From Pseudomonas karstica (lineage in GTDB: Bacteria > Pseudomonadota > Gammaproteobacteria > Pseudomonadales > Pseudomonadaceae), in the NCBI RefSeq assembly GCF_009707515.1, contig NZ_WLYI01000018.1:60569-124568 (forward strand): a DNA stretch of 64,000 nucleotides, read 5' to 3'. Within the stretch, counting starts at the first letter, position 1. Every line of letters begins with the position of its first letter. Positions 28,878-38,177 of this stretch are shown here, in pieces. The notes under the pieces were generated by a model. It saw only the letters and a program-made list of their open reading frames with translations. It was not told the origin of the DNA and ran no database searches. The translations under genes were made by a program, and so were the position numbers.

Positions 28878-31382
28878 ATGACCCGCTCCCCGTTCCGCCG
28901 CCTGGTGTTTGGCACCTTGCGCCGACTGTTGTACCTCTGGGTTCGCTCGGAGACGATCAACCAGTCGTCTCTTACCCTCAACCTGGACCTCAGCCGGCCG
29001 GTGTTTTACGTGCTGCAATCGCCCTCGCTCACAGAGTTGGCCGTCGTCGATACCGAGTGCACCAAGGCCGGCCTGCCGCGCCCGGTGCTGCCGGTGTCGG
29101 TTGGCCCGCTGTTGGAGCCTGCGGCATTCTTCTACCTCACGCCGGCCCCGGACTGGCTTGGCCGCCAAGACAAGCGCGGCGCGCCGCCGACCCTGACGCG
29201 ACTGGTCAACACCTTGACCGAACACGCCGAAGAGAATGCACAAATCATTCCGGTCAGCGTGTTCTGGGGCCAGTCGCCAGCCAGCGAATCGAGCCCCTGG
29301 AAGCTGCTGTTCGCCGATAGCTGGGCCGTCACCGGCCGCCTGCGCCGACTGCTGGGCATCCTGATCCTGGGGCGCAAGACCCGGGTGCAATTCTCCGCGC
29401 CCATCAACCTGCGTGAATTGATCGAGCACAATAAAGGCCACGAACGCACCGTGCGCATGGCCCAACGCATCCTGCGGGTACACTTTCGCAACCTGAAGAC
29501 CGCCGTGATCGGCCCCGACTTGTCCCACCGGCGCAATCTGGTGAAGGGCCTGGTCAATATGCCGCTGGTACGCCAGGCGATCCTCGACGAAGCCGAACGG
29601 GAAAACATCACCCCGGAAAAAGCCAAGGCCCAAGCCCTGCGCTACGGCAACGAAATCGCTTCGGACTACACCTACACCGCGATCCGCTTCCTGGAAGTGG
29701 TGCTGAGCTGGTTCTGGAACAAGATCTACGACGGCATCAAGGTCAACAACATCGAAGGTGTGCAAAAGGTCGCCCAGGGTTACGAGGTGATCTATGTACC
29801 CTGCCACCGCAGTCATATCGACTACCTGTTGCTGTCCTACTTGCTGTTCAAAAACGGCCTGACCCCACCGCACGTCGCCGCCGGGATCAACCTCAACATG
29901 CCGGTGATCGGCAGCCTGCTGCGCCGTGGCGGGGCATTTTTCATGCGTCGCACGTTCAAGGGCAACCCGCTGTACACCTCGGTGTTCAACGAATACCTGC
30001 ATACACTGTTCACCAAAGGCTTCCCGGTGGAGTACTTCGTCGAGGGCGGGCGCTCGCGCACCGGGCGCATGCTGCAACCGAAAACCGGGATGCTGGCGAT
30101 TACCCTGCGCAGTTTCCTGCGCTCTTCGCGCATGCCGATTGTATTTGTGCCGGTGTATATCGGTTATGAACGCGTGCTGGAGGGCCGCACCTACCTTGGC
30201 GAGCTTCGCGGCGCGAGTAAAAAGAAAGAGTCGATTTTTGACATCTTCAAGGTCATTGGCGCCTTGAAGCAGCGCTTCGGCCAGGTCGCGGTCAATTTCG
30301 GCGAACCGATCAAGCTGGCAGAGTTCCTCGATCAGGAACAACCGGACTGGCGCACCCAGGAGTTGGGCCCGAACTTCAAGCCGGCCTGGCTGAATGAAAC
30401 CACCAACCGTCTCGGTGAGCGCGTGGCCCAGCATCTCAATGAAGCCGCGGCAATCAATCCGGTCAACCTGGTGGCCCTGGCGTTGCTGTCCACCAGCCGC
30501 CTGGCCCTGGACGACCAGTCCATGGCGCGGGTGCTGGATTTGTACCTGGCGCTGCTGCGCAAGGTGCCCTACTCGCCGCATACCACCCTGCCCGAGGGCG
30601 ATGGCCAGGCGCTGATCAAATACGTCAAGGACATGCACCTGTTGTCGGAACAGAGCGACGCCTTGGGCAAGATTCTGTACCTGGACGAGCAAAATGCCGT
30701 CCTGATGACCTACTACCGCAACAACGTACTGCATATCTTCGCCCTGCCCGCGCTGCTGGCCAGTTTCTTCCAGAGCAGCTCGCGCATGAGCCGCGAACAG
30801 ATCCTGCGCTACACCCGGGCGCTCTATCCGTACCTGCAATCGGAGTTGTTTATCCGCTGGTCCCTGGATGAGTTGGACGCCGTGGTCGATCAGTGGCTCG
30901 AAGCCCTCGTCGAGCAAGGACTGCTGCGCTTTGAAAACAACATCTACCTGCGCCCGGCGCCGAGTTCACGCAACTTTGTGTTGCTGACCCTGCTGTCCAA
31001 AAGCATCGCCCAGACCCTGCAACGCTTCTACATGGCCATCTCGCTCCTGCTCAACAGCGGCCAGAACAGCATCAGTGCCGAAGAGCTGGAAGACTTGTGC
31101 ACGGTCATGGCCCAGCGCTTGTCGATCCTGCATGGCCTGAATGCCCCGGAGTTTTTCGACAAGAGCCTTTTCCGACATTTTATCCAGACGCTGCTGGAGC
31201 AAGATGTGCTGCGCCGCGATGAAGCCGGCAAATTGAGTTACCACGACCTGCTCGGCGAACTGGCTGAAGGTGCCGCCAAACGGGTGCTGTCGGCAGAGAT
31301 TCGCCTGTCGATTCGCCAGGTAGCCTTGCATCGTAATGAAGAGGTGGCAGATAAGGCGGTAGCCACTGAAGAAACCCGCTAG
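28878..31382 (+). CDS. plsB: Glycerol-3-phosphate O-acyltransferase PlsB
   Basis: PlsB acylates sn-glycerol-3-phosphate at position 1 using acyl-CoA or acyl-ACP, the first step of phospholipid synthesis at the inner membrane. The 834-residue protein has the HX4D catalytic motif HRSHID at residues 310-315, [15 protein letters not shown], the [11 protein letters not shown] substrate motif and the FVPVYIGYE block. Length matches the proteobacterial family (about 800-835). It ends the relocated ndvB-csp block and restores PAO1 order (PA3673). Confidence 0.96.
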   Translation: MTRSPFRRLVFGTLRRLLYLWVRSETINQSSLTLNLDLSRPVFYVLQSPSLTELAVVDTECTKAGLPRPVLPVSVGPLLEPAAFFYLTPAPDWLGRQDKRGAPPTLTRLVNTLTEHAEENAQIIPVSVFWGQSPASESSPWKLLFADSWAVTGRLRRLLGILILGRKTRVQFSAPINLRELIEHNKGHERTVRMAQRILRVHFRNLKTAVIGPDLSHRRNLVKGLVNMPLVRQAILDEAERENITPEKAKAQALRYGNEIASDYTYTAIRFLEVVLSWFWNKIYDGIKVNNIEGVQKVAQGYEVIYVPCHRSHIDYLLLSYLLFKNGLTPPHVAAGINLNMPVIGSLLRRGGAFFMRRTFKGNPLYTSVFNEYLHTLFTKGFPVEYFVEGGRSRTGRMLQPKTGMLAITLRSFLRSSRMPIVFVPVYIGYERVLEGRTYLGELRGASKKKESIFDIFKVIGALKQRFGQVAVNFGEPIKLAEFLDQEQPDWRTQELGPNFKPAWLNETTNRLGERVAQHLNEAAAINPVNLVALALLSTSRLALDDQSMARVLDLYLALLRKVPYSPHTTLPEGDGQALIKYVKDMHLLSEQSDALGKILYLDEQNAVLMTYYRNNVLHIFALPALLASFFQSSSRMSREQILRYTRALYPYLQSELFIRWSLDELDAVVDQWLEALVEQGLLRFENNIYLRPAPSSRNFVLLTLLSKSIAQTLQRFYMAISLLLNSGQNSISAEELEDLCTVMAQRLSILHGLNAPEFFDKSLFRHFIQTLLEQDVLRRDEAGKLSYHDLLGELAEGAAKRVLSAEIRLSIRQVALHRNEEVADKAVATEETR

Positions 31383-31433
31383 ATTTACCCTGGCGCCAGG
31401 ATATTTCTGGCGCCGTTGACAAGGAGTTTCACC

Positions 31434-31835
31434 ATGAAAAAAATCATCCTCCTGGGCCTGACCGCCTTGCTGGGAGCTTGCCAAACCATGAACCCCACTA
31501 CCACAGCCAGCCTCGACGGCGAAGTGTTCTACCTGCAACGTATCGCGCTGCCGCCGTCCGCGACCTTGAGTGTCAGCCTGCAAGACGTGTCGCTGATGGA
31601 TGCTCCAGCCGTAACGCTGGCCGAGCAGAAAGGCCCGGTCAAAGGCCAGGTGCCGCTGCCGTTTCACTTGAGCTACGACCCGGCCCAGGTCAAACCCGGC
31701 CACAGTTATTCGGTCAGCGCTCGCATCGAGCTGGATGGCAAGCTACTGTTTATCACCACCGAACGGCATTCAGTGCAGCTCAATGGCCAGGATCCACAGC
31801 CGTTGCGCCTGCGCGTCGATGCCGTCGCACACTGA
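31434..31835 (+). CDS. YbaY-family lipoprotein
   Basis: A 133-residue lipoprotein precursor with signal MKKIILLGLTALLGAC and lipobox cysteine C16. The rest is a beta-rich domain (LQDVSLMDAPAVTLAEQKG, then PLPFHLSYDP) typical of YbaY/YscW-like proteins (PF09619 type). The start at 31434 follows AAGGAG at 7 bases; an upstream TTG is less likely. A role in envelope homeostasis is suggested for the family but no function is proven. 37 bases separate it from the DUF4197 gene, so they probably form one unit. Confidence 0.8.
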   Translation: MKKIILLGLTALLGACQTMNPTTTASLDGEVFYLQRIALPPSATLSVSLQDVSLMDAPAVTLAEQKGPVKGQVPLPFHLSYDPAQVKPGHSYSVSARIELDGKLLFITTERHSVQLNGQDPQPLRLRVDAVAH

Positions 31836-31872
31836 TTTAACGCCAGACTCAATCGAATATAAGGAAGCCTCC

Positions 31873-32559
31873 ATGCTCCGTAACCCTCTTCGCCTTACTG
31901 CCCTATGCGCCGGCCTGCTGCTCGGCGCCAATGCCATGGCCTTGTCCCTGGGTGATCTCTCTCAGGGCGACGCCACGGGCGGCCTCAAGGATGCCTTGAC
32001 CCAGGGTGCGCAGATTGCCGTCAAGCAACTGGGCGTACCGGGTGGTTTCAGCAATAACCCCGAGGTAAAAATCGGCTTGCCGGGCAAATTGGATAAAGCC
32101 GCCGGTGCGCTGAAAATGCTCGGCATGGGCGACCAGCTCACGCAACTGGAAACCAGCATGAACACGGCCGCTGAATCCGCCGTTGTTCAGGCCCAGCCGA
32201 TTCTGGTGGATGCCGTGAAAAAGATGAGCGTGAGCGATGCCAAGGGCATTCTCAGCGGTGGCCAGGATTCGGCGACCCAGTATCTGGACAAGAGCAGCCG
32301 CGATCAGATCCGCGCCAAGTTCCTGCCAATCGTCAAGCAGTCCACCGACAAGGTCGGCGTGGCCCAGCAGTACAACGCCCTCGCCAAAAAAGCGCCCATG
32401 GGCTTGCTGGGCGACAAGAGCGCCAGCATCGAAAACTACGTGACCGAGCAGGCACTGGACGGGTTGTTCAAGATGATCGCCCAGCAGGAAGAGACTATTC
32501 GCAAGGATCCGGCAGCAGCAGCTACCAGCCTGGCCAAGAAAGTGTTCGGGACGTTATAA
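31873..32559 (+). CDS. DUF4197 exported protein
   Basis: A 228-residue protein with an N-terminal signal peptide (MLRNPLRLTALCAGLLLGAN then AMA) and a mostly helical body with repeated Ala, Lys and Gln-rich segments. The segment LAKKAPMGLLGDKSASIENY is characteristic of DUF4197. The start at 31873 follows AAGGAAGCC. It probably acts in the periplasm. A strong terminator follows. Function unknown. Confidence 0.8.
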   Translation: MLRNPLRLTALCAGLLLGANAMALSLGDLSQGDATGGLKDALTQGAQIAVKQLGVPGGFSNNPEVKIGLPGKLDKAAGALKMLGMGDQLTQLETSMNTAAESAVVQAQPILVDAVKKMSVSDAKGILSGGQDSATQYLDKSSRDQIRAKFLPIVKQSTDKVGVAQQYNALAKKAPMGLLGDKSASIENYVTEQALDGLFKMIAQQEETIRKDPAAAATSLAKKVFGTL

Positions 32560-32583
32560 CCCAGAGGCTGGGATTTACCGTCA

Positions 32584-32622
32584 AAATGCAAACGCCCCGA
32601 TAGCTTCGGGGCGTTTGCATTT
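32584..32622. terminator. Strong terminator between DUF4197 gene and small ORF
   Basis: AAATGCAAACGCCCCGA and TCGGGGCGTTTGCATTT form a perfect 17-bp stem with a 5-base loop. It is flanked by A and T on each side and lies between convergent genes, so it can act in both directions. Confidence 0.88.
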
Positions 32623-32660
32623 GCTGAACATGAAAACAAGCACGTTCCCAATCAAGGCAT

Positions 32661-32891
32661 TCAGCGACTGACGAGGGTGTTGGTGTTGCTGTTATTAATC
32701 ATAATATTGTTTTGCGGCTGCGGATGACCGTAGTTAACGGATGCAGATGTAAGAGACTGCATTTTTGTTTCAAGCTCACGCAGGCGCGCAGAGTCGCCAG
32801 GTTTATTTTGCTGGCAGTGCTGTTGGTTGGAACCACCACCTAACAGTTTGCCAAATCCCATATAGAAATTGCCCAATGCTTGTAACATCAC
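32661..32891 (-). CDS. Small unknown protein in AT-rich gap
   Basis: A 76-residue frame starting GTG at 32891 or ATG at 32888 with a good ribosome-binding site (AGAGGTGG, 7 bases before the GTG). The product has a short hydrophobic and Gly-rich start (MLQALGNFYMGFGKLLGGG), a Gln/Asn-rich region, a short helix (RLRELETKMQSL) and an Asn-rich tail. It is convergent with the DUF4197 gene, with a two-way terminator between them. Local GC content is clearly below its neighbours. I recognise no family. It is probably real because of its ribosome-binding site and placement, but short. Confidence 0.5.
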   Translation of the reverse strand: MMLQALGNFYMGFGKLLGGGSNQQHCQQNKPGDSARLRELETKMQSLTSASVNYGHPQPQNNIMINNSNTNTLVSR

Positions 32892-33099
32892 CTTATATCC
32901 ACCTCTATGAGTTTCCGGGAATCCTTACTCTTCCGATCAAACCGACAGAATAAAGCACCTGCCTATCAGGTAACCTTATGTGGTACAGACGAAAAAAAGG
33001 TTCCCTCTCAACTTTCCAAACAAGGCGTTCGGCACTTTATAAGGCCTTCAAGAAAACCGCCTATCAGGCAAGTCACTACTCAGACCGTTACTCAAAGGC

Positions 33100-36000
33100 T
33101 TACACAATATCCTTCCTCACCCTGAACCACGCCGCATACAACGCTGGCAAGAACAGCAGCGTCAACGCAGTCGCCACAATCAGCCCACCCATGATCGCCA
33201 CCGCCATTGGCCCGAAGAACACACTGCGAGACAGCGGGATCATCGCCAATACCGCTGCCAGAGCGGTCAGCACGATGGGGCGGAATCGGCGTACCGTCGC
33301 TTCGATAATTGCCTGCCAAGGCGCAAGCCCAGCCTTGATGTCCTGCTCGATTTGATCCACCAGAATCACTGAATTGCGCATGATCATGCCCGACAAGGCG
33401 ATGGTCCCCAACATGGCGACAAAACCAAAGGGCTGGCGGAACACCAGCAGGAATAGCGTCACCCCGATCAGGCCCAACGGCGCGGTGAGAAAAACCATGA
33501 CCGTCCGCGAGAAACTGCGCAACTGCAGCATCAGCAAAGTCAGCACCACCACGATAAACAGCGGCACTCCGGCCTTGACCGAGTTCTGCCCGCGGGCGGA
33601 GTCCTCTACCGTGCCACCGACTTCCAGCAGGTAACCGTCAGGCAGCTCGGCACGCACGCCTTCCAGGGTCGGCAGTATCTGCTGGATCAAGGTCGCCGGT
33701 TGTTCCTTGCCATAGATATCAGCGCGAATGGTGACAGTCGGCAGGCGGTTACGGTGCCAGATGATGCCTTCTTCAAAGCCGTATTCCAGGGTCGCGATCT
33801 GCGACAGCGCAACGCTTGCGCCGTTCTCGGTCGGAACCGCCAGGCTAGGCAGCAACGACAGCTCCGTACGCTCATGCGCGGTGCCGCGCAGGAGGATTTC
33901 GATCAACTCGTTGTCTTCGCGGTACTGGCTGACACTGGAGCCGGTGAGGGAGCTCTGGAGGAACTTCGACAAGTTGGCGGTGCTGACGCCCAAGGCACGC
34001 GCACGGTCCTGGTCGACATTGAGATAAACGATCTTGCTGGGCTCTTCCCAATCCAGGTGAACATTGGCCACATGGGTATTTTCGCGAACCTTGGCCGCCA
34101 CTTTCCGCGCCAGCGCCCGGACTTCTTCAATGTGCTCGCCGGTGACCCGGAACTGCACCGGGTAGCCTACAGGTGGGCCGTTCTCAAGACGGGTGACCCG
34201 TGAGCGCAGGTCTGGAAATTGTTCGTTGAGGGTTACGATCAGCCAGGTGCGCAAGCTTTCGCGCTCCTCGATGGTCTTGGCCAGGACCACAAACTGGGCA
34301 AAGCTCGCCGCCGGCAACTGCTGGTCCAGAGGTAAGTAGAAACGCGGCGAACCACTGCCGACATAGGCCACATAATTTTCGATCCCGGCATGTTTCTGGA
34401 GCAGGCCTTCCAAGCGTTTGACCTGGTCGGCGGTGTTGCTCAAGGAGGCGCCTTCGGCCAGTTTCAGGTCGACCATCAGTTCCAGGCGCCCAGAGGCCGG
34501 AAAGAACTGCTGGGGCACAAAGCGGAACAACCCCACCGAACCGATAAACAGTAGCAAGGTCAGCACGATCACCGTCTTGCGGCGTCGCACGCACCACTCC
34601 ACCAAGCGCCTTACCCTTTGATAGAAAGGGGTGCCATAGGGATCCGGGCCGTCGGCGCCATGTTTGGCCGCATGAATCTTCGCTAGGTCTGGCAGGAATT
34701 TTTCCCCCAGGTACGGCACGAACACCACGGCGGCGACCCAGGAGGCCAGCAGCGCAATGGTCACCACCTGAAAGATCGAACGGGTATATTCGCCGGTACT
34801 CGACTGCGCAGTGGCAATCGGCAGGAAGCCGGCTGCGGTAATCAAGGTACCGGTGAGCATCGGAAACGCGGTGCTGGTCCAGGCGAAGCTGGCAGCCTTG
34901 AGCCGGTCGTAACCCTGCTCCATTTTGATCGCCATCATTTCCACGGCAATGATGGCGTCATCCACCAGCAAGCCCAAGGCCAATACCAAGGCGCCGAGGG
35001 AAATCTTGTGCAGGCCGATCCCCAGGTAATACATGCTGGCGAAGGTCATCGCCAGGACCAACGGAATCGCCAGCGCGACAACCATCCCGGTGCGCACGCC
35101 CAGCGAGAAGAAACTCACCAGCAGCACGATGGCCAAGGCCTCTGCCAGGACCTGGACGAATTCTGCGACGCTGGTTTTCACCGCCGCCGGCTGGTCGGAC
35201 ACCTTGCGCAGCTCCATGCCGGCCGGAAGGTTCTTCTGCACACGTGCGAATTCGTTCTCAAGGGCCTTGCCCAACACCAGAATATCGCCGCCGTCGCGCA
35301 TGGCCACTGCCAGGCCGATAGCATCGTCGCCCATATAACGCATGCGCGGGGCCGGTGGGTCGTTGAAACCTCGGTGAATCTCGGCCACATCGCCGATGCG
35401 GAAGGTGCGATCCCCGACACGAATCGGGAAATTGCGGATATCTTCCACGGTCTTGAAATTGCCGGATACCCGCAGTTGCACGCGCTCGCTGGGGGTTTCA
35501 AAGAAACCGGCGGTGGACACGGCGTTCTGCTCTTGCAAAGCCTGTTGCACGGCAGCCAAGGGCAAGCCGAGGGTGGCCAGCTTGAGGTTCGACAGCTCGA
35601 TCCAGATCTTCTCGTCCTGCAATCCCAGCAACTCGACCTTGCCCACGTCCGCCACTCGTTGCAGCTGAATCTGGACGCGATCGGCGTAGTCCTTGAGCAC
35701 GGCATAGTCGAAGCCATCACCGGTCAGGGCGTAGATATTACCGAAGGTGGTACCGAACTCATCGTTGAAGAACGGCCCCTGAATATCCGGCGGCAAGGTT
35801 TGACGAATGTCGCTGATCTTCTTGCGTACCTGATACCAGAGGTCGGGAATCTGCGCCGAATGCATGGAGTCCCGGGCCATGAAGGTGACCTGGGATTCAC
35901 CGGGCCGCGAGAAGGAAACGATGCGCTCGTAGTCACCGGTCTCCATCAGTTTCTTTTCAATGCGTTCGGTGACCTGGCGCGAAACTTCCTGGGCAGTAGC

Positions 36001-36165
36001 GCCCGGCCAGTTGGTCTTGATGACCATGGCCTTGAAGGTGAACGGCGGATCTTCGCTTTGCCCCAGCTTGGTGTAGGACAACGTGCCGACCACCGCCAGC
36101 AGGATCATCAGAAACAGTACAATCTGGCGATTACGCAACGCCCATTCGGAAAGATTGAAACCCAT
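33100..36165 (-). CDS. mexK: RND efflux transporter MexK
   Basis: An inner-membrane RND (HAE-1 type) drug:proton antiporter of 1021 residues with 12 membrane helices and two large periplasmic loops. The proton-relay pair of aspartates is in LGLLVDDAIIAVEMM in TM4. The gene starts 6 bases after mexJ. Gene order plsB-...-mexK-mexJ-mexL is that of PAO1 PA3673 and PA3676-PA3678, hence MexK. In P. aeruginosa MexJK exports triclosan with OpmH and erythromycin and tetracycline with OprM. As there, no outer-membrane channel gene is adjacent. Confidence 0.88.
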   Translation of the reverse strand: MGFNLSEWALRNRQIVLFLMILLAVVGTLSYTKLGQSEDPPFTFKAMVIKTNWPGATAQEVSRQVTERIEKKLMETGDYERIVSFSRPGESQVTFMARDSMHSAQIPDLWYQVRKKISDIRQTLPPDIQGPFFNDEFGTTFGNIYALTGDGFDYAVLKDYADRVQIQLQRVADVGKVELLGLQDEKIWIELSNLKLATLGLPLAAVQQALQEQNAVSTAGFFETPSERVQLRVSGNFKTVEDIRNFPIRVGDRTFRIGDVAEIHRGFNDPPAPRMRYMGDDAIGLAVAMRDGGDILVLGKALENEFARVQKNLPAGMELRKVSDQPAAVKTSVAEFVQVLAEALAIVLLVSFFSLGVRTGMVVALAIPLVLAMTFASMYYLGIGLHKISLGALVLALGLLVDDAIIAVEMMAIKMEQGYDRLKAASFAWTSTAFPMLTGTLITAAGFLPIATAQSSTGEYTRSIFQVVTIALLASWVAAVVFVPYLGEKFLPDLAKIHAAKHGADGPDPYGTPFYQRVRRLVEWCVRRRKTVIVLTLLLFIGSVGLFRFVPQQFFPASGRLELMVDLKLAEGASLSNTADQVKRLEGLLQKHAGIENYVAYVGSGSPRFYLPLDQQLPAASFAQFVVLAKTIEERESLRTWLIVTLNEQFPDLRSRVTRLENGPPVGYPVQFRVTGEHIEEVRALARKVAAKVRENTHVANVHLDWEEPSKIVYLNVDQDRARALGVSTANLSKFLQSSLTGSSVSQYREDNELIEILLRGTAHERTELSLLPSLAVPTENGASVALSQIATLEYGFEEGIIWHRNRLPTVTIRADIYGKEQPATLIQQILPTLEGVRAELPDGYLLEVGGTVEDSARGQNSVKAGVPLFIVVVLTLLMLQLRSFSRTVMVFLTAPLGLIGVTLFLLVFRQPFGFVAMLGTIALSGMIMRNSVILVDQIEQDIKAGLAPWQAIIEATVRRFRPIVLTALAAVLAMIPLSRSVFFGPMAVAIMGGLIVATALTLLFLPALYAAWFRVRKDIV

Positions 36166-36171
36166 CGGGGA

Positions 36172-37272
36172 CTACTCCTTGGCCGCCAGGTTCACCACCT
36201 GATTGGAGCGATCCACCGGGCGCACTTGCTGGCCCTCATGGAGCACATGAACGCCGGCAGCAATCACCCAATCGGTGGGATTCAGGCCTTCCAGCACCGG
36301 CACGCTGTTCTCGCCAAAAGCTCCGATGCGTACAGGTACCCGCTTGAGGGTGTTGTCAGGTTGTACTCGCCAGACGTAGGGGGCACCGTTCTCTGCACTG
36401 AGGGCTGACAGCGGTACCGACAAAGGAATGATGCCGTCGGTTTGTATGAATACTCGGGCGCTCTGCCCCAACTCCGCCGGGACTTTGCCGCCGGTGAAGG
36501 CCACACGGGCTGCGAAAGTCCGGGACTTTGGATCCGCCGCGGGCGACAGTTCGCGAATGCGCCCCTCGAAACGCTGGTCCGGCTGACTCCACAACTCGAC
36601 GGATACGGGCTGGCCAATCTTGAAGCGGCCAAAGTTCTGTTCCGGCAGGCTGATCAGCACTTCGCGCTCGCCATCGGTGGCCAGGGTGAACACGGTCTGG
36701 CCGGCAGACACCACCTGACCCACTTCCACAACACGCCTGGCGACCACCCCGTCCTGAGGCGCTCGCAACACGGCATAACCGGCCTGATTGTTGGCCACGC
36801 TGAACTCAGCCTTGATCTGCTTGAGGCGAGCAACACCTGCGCGGTACATATTTTCGGAATTGTCGTACTGAGAGCGGCTGACCATCTGACGGTCCATCAA
36901 GGTCTTGTAGCGATCACGCTCGACGCGCACCAGGCTCAGATTGGCCTCGGCGGCAGCGACCTGGGCCCGAGTGGCTTCCAGTTGCAGGCGCACGTCCTGG
37001 GGGTCAAGTTCTGCCAGAGGTTGATTGGCCTTGACCCGCTCGCCCTCCTCCACCAGCCGTCGGCTGACTTTGCCACCAATACGAAAGGCCAGGTCGGGCT
37101 CATAGCGGGCGCGAACCTCCCCTGGGTAGCTGTCTGAAGCCAGTGCCGAGGGCTCTGGCTTAACCACCATGGCCGGGCGGACAGTGATTTGCACGGCCTC
37201 TTCCTGGCCACACGCAGCTAACAGGAATGCCAAGCTGACAGGCAACGCGAGGGGCAGGACAAAGCTGCGCAT
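36172..37272 (-). CDS. mexJ: RND periplasmic adaptor lipoprotein MexJ
   Basis: A membrane-fusion protein of 366 residues linking MexK to an outer-membrane channel. The N-terminus (MRSFVLPLALPVSLAFLLAAC) is a lipoprotein signal with lipobox LAAC. A lipoyl half-motif, coiled-coil hairpin (about residues 100-165, LEATRAQVAAAEANLSLVRV region), beta-barrel and membrane-proximal domains follow. It is the first gene of the mexJK pair and faces mexL across an 92-base operator region. Confidence 0.88.
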   Translation of the reverse strand: MRSFVLPLALPVSLAFLLAACGQEEAVQITVRPAMVVKPEPSALASDSYPGEVRARYEPDLAFRIGGKVSRRLVEEGERVKANQPLAELDPQDVRLQLEATRAQVAAAEANLSLVRVERDRYKTLMDRQMVSRSQYDNSENMYRAGVARLKQIKAEFSVANNQAGYAVLRAPQDGVVARRVVEVGQVVSAGQTVFTLATDGEREVLISLPEQNFGRFKIGQPVSVELWSQPDQRFEGRIRELSPAADPKSRTFAARVAFTGGKVPAELGQSARVFIQTDGIIPLSVPLSALSAENGAPYVWRVQPDNTLKRVPVRIGAFGENSVPVLEGLNPTDWVIAAGVHVLHEGQQVRPVDRSNQVVNLAAKE

Positions 37273-37302
37273 GCTGAAGGACCTTTCGCTAATGAAGCTA
37301 GG

Positions 37303-37358
37303 AATAATTATACTGGCCGGTATGTTATTAATACCAAACTCACCAGTCCAGTATTAAA
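37303..37358. promoter_or_regulatory. mexJ-mexL intergenic operator
   Basis: Two nested inverted repeats lie between the divergent genes: GGTAT-N7-ATACC (37319-37335) inside TACTGG (37311-37316) and CCAGTA (37348-37353). MexL of P. aeruginosa is a TetR-type repressor that binds the mexL-mexJ intergenic DNA and controls both genes. The nested palindromes here are the best candidate sites. Promoter elements are probably embedded in the same AT-rich stretch. Confidence 0.65.
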
Positions 37359-37364
37359 GTGAAA

Positions 37365-38012
37365 ATGTCCGACAATCTCATAAACACTAATAGTCCCGGG
37401 CGCCCCAAAGACATGGCAAAACGCCATGCCGTCCTTGAGGCCGCGAAAAACCTGTTCTTGAGCAATGGCTACGCCAACACCAGCATGGATGCCGTGGCGG
37501 TGGAAGCCGGCGTATCGAAATTGACCGTCTACAGCCACTTTACCGATAAGGAAACGCTGTTCTCTGCGGCAGTGATCGCCAAGTGCGAGGAACAGTTGCC
37601 GGTGATGTATTTCGAACTGCCGGAAGGTATGCCCGTGGAAAAGGTGCTGCTGAACATTGCTCGTGGCTTTCATGTGCTGATCAACAGCGATGAGTCGGTG
37701 AATTTGCACCGTTTGATGATGACGTCCGGCAGCCAGGACCCAAAGCTGTCACAGATCTTTTTTGAGGCAGGCCCCCAGCGGATGTTGCAGGGCATGGAAC
37801 GCTTGCTGGCCAAGATTGACCAACGCGGCGCCCTGAGCATCGACAAGCCGCTGACCGCCGCCGAGCATTTTTTCTGCCTGCTCAAGGGCACAGCGAATTT
37901 TCGGTTGCTGTATGGCTGTGGCGGTCAGTTGAGCCCCGAAGCAGCCGAGGAGCATGTGCAGGATGTGGTGGGGTTGTTTATGCGGGCGTATAGGGCAGAG
38001 GCAAGCGGTTAG
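37365..38012 (+). CDS. mexL: TetR-family repressor MexL
   Basis: A TetR regulator of 215 residues with an N-terminal helix-turn-helix (about residues 20-65, TSMDAVAVEAGVSKLTVYSH) and a C-terminal ligand domain of the AcrR/TetR_C type. It is transcribed away from mexJK. In P. aeruginosa MexL represses mexJK and itself. I chose ATG 37365; a GTG two codons earlier is also possible. No ribosome-binding site is strong at either. Confidence 0.85.
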   Translation: MSDNLINTNSPGRPKDMAKRHAVLEAAKNLFLSNGYANTSMDAVAVEAGVSKLTVYSHFTDKETLFSAAVIAKCEEQLPVMYFELPEGMPVEKVLLNIARGFHVLINSDESVNLHRLMMTSGSQDPKLSQIFFEAGPQRMLQGMERLLAKIDQRGALSIDKPLTAAEHFFCLLKGTANFRLLYGCGGQLSPEAAEEHVQDVVGLFMRAYRAEASG

Positions 38013-38021
38013 TGGCAAGGG

Positions 38022-38160
38022 GTGATCGTTCCCACGCTCCGCGTGGGAACGCATCCCGTGACGCTCCGCGTCACCATTACGCAGGGTTGGAACCTTGCGT
38101 CGCCAGCTGGACGCAGAGCGTCTAAGGCGGCGTTCCCACGCAGAGCGTGGGAACGATCAC
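38022..38160. repeat. Composite hairpin repeat (copy 2, best preserved)
   Basis: A 139-base element with 18-bp terminal inverted ends, GTGATCGTTCCCACGCTC and GAGCGTGGGAACGATCAC. Each end is itself a hairpin (TTCCCACGC/GCGTGGGAA). Inside are GTGACGCTCCGCGTCAC and GACGCAGAGCGTC hairpins. It fills the gap between convergent mexL and rsmJ. No coding capacity. Confidence 0.85.
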
Positions 38161-38177
38161 CGCTTGCCGCTTGCCGC

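Noticed and set aside
28731..30917. 728-codon open frame on the minus strand opposite plsB
   Set aside because: It is a shadow of a GC-rich gene: the product is rich in Gln, His, Arg and Val without domains, and plsB motifs on the other strand are clear.
32978..33355. 125-codon plus-strand frame starting MWYRRKKGSLSTFQTRR
   Set aside because: Its start lies in the AT-rich gap but two thirds overlap the mexK C-terminus in antisense; only a weak ribosome-binding site. The first 45 codons are not enough to support a gene.
35008..36408. 466-codon plus-strand frame opposite mexK and mexJ
   Set aside because: Spans two real genes on the other strand and has no recognisable domain.
36172..37272. 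A missing outer-membrane channel gene as sign of a truncated efflux operon
   Set aside because: MexJK of P. aeruginosa also lacks its own channel gene, so the two-gene layout is normal.
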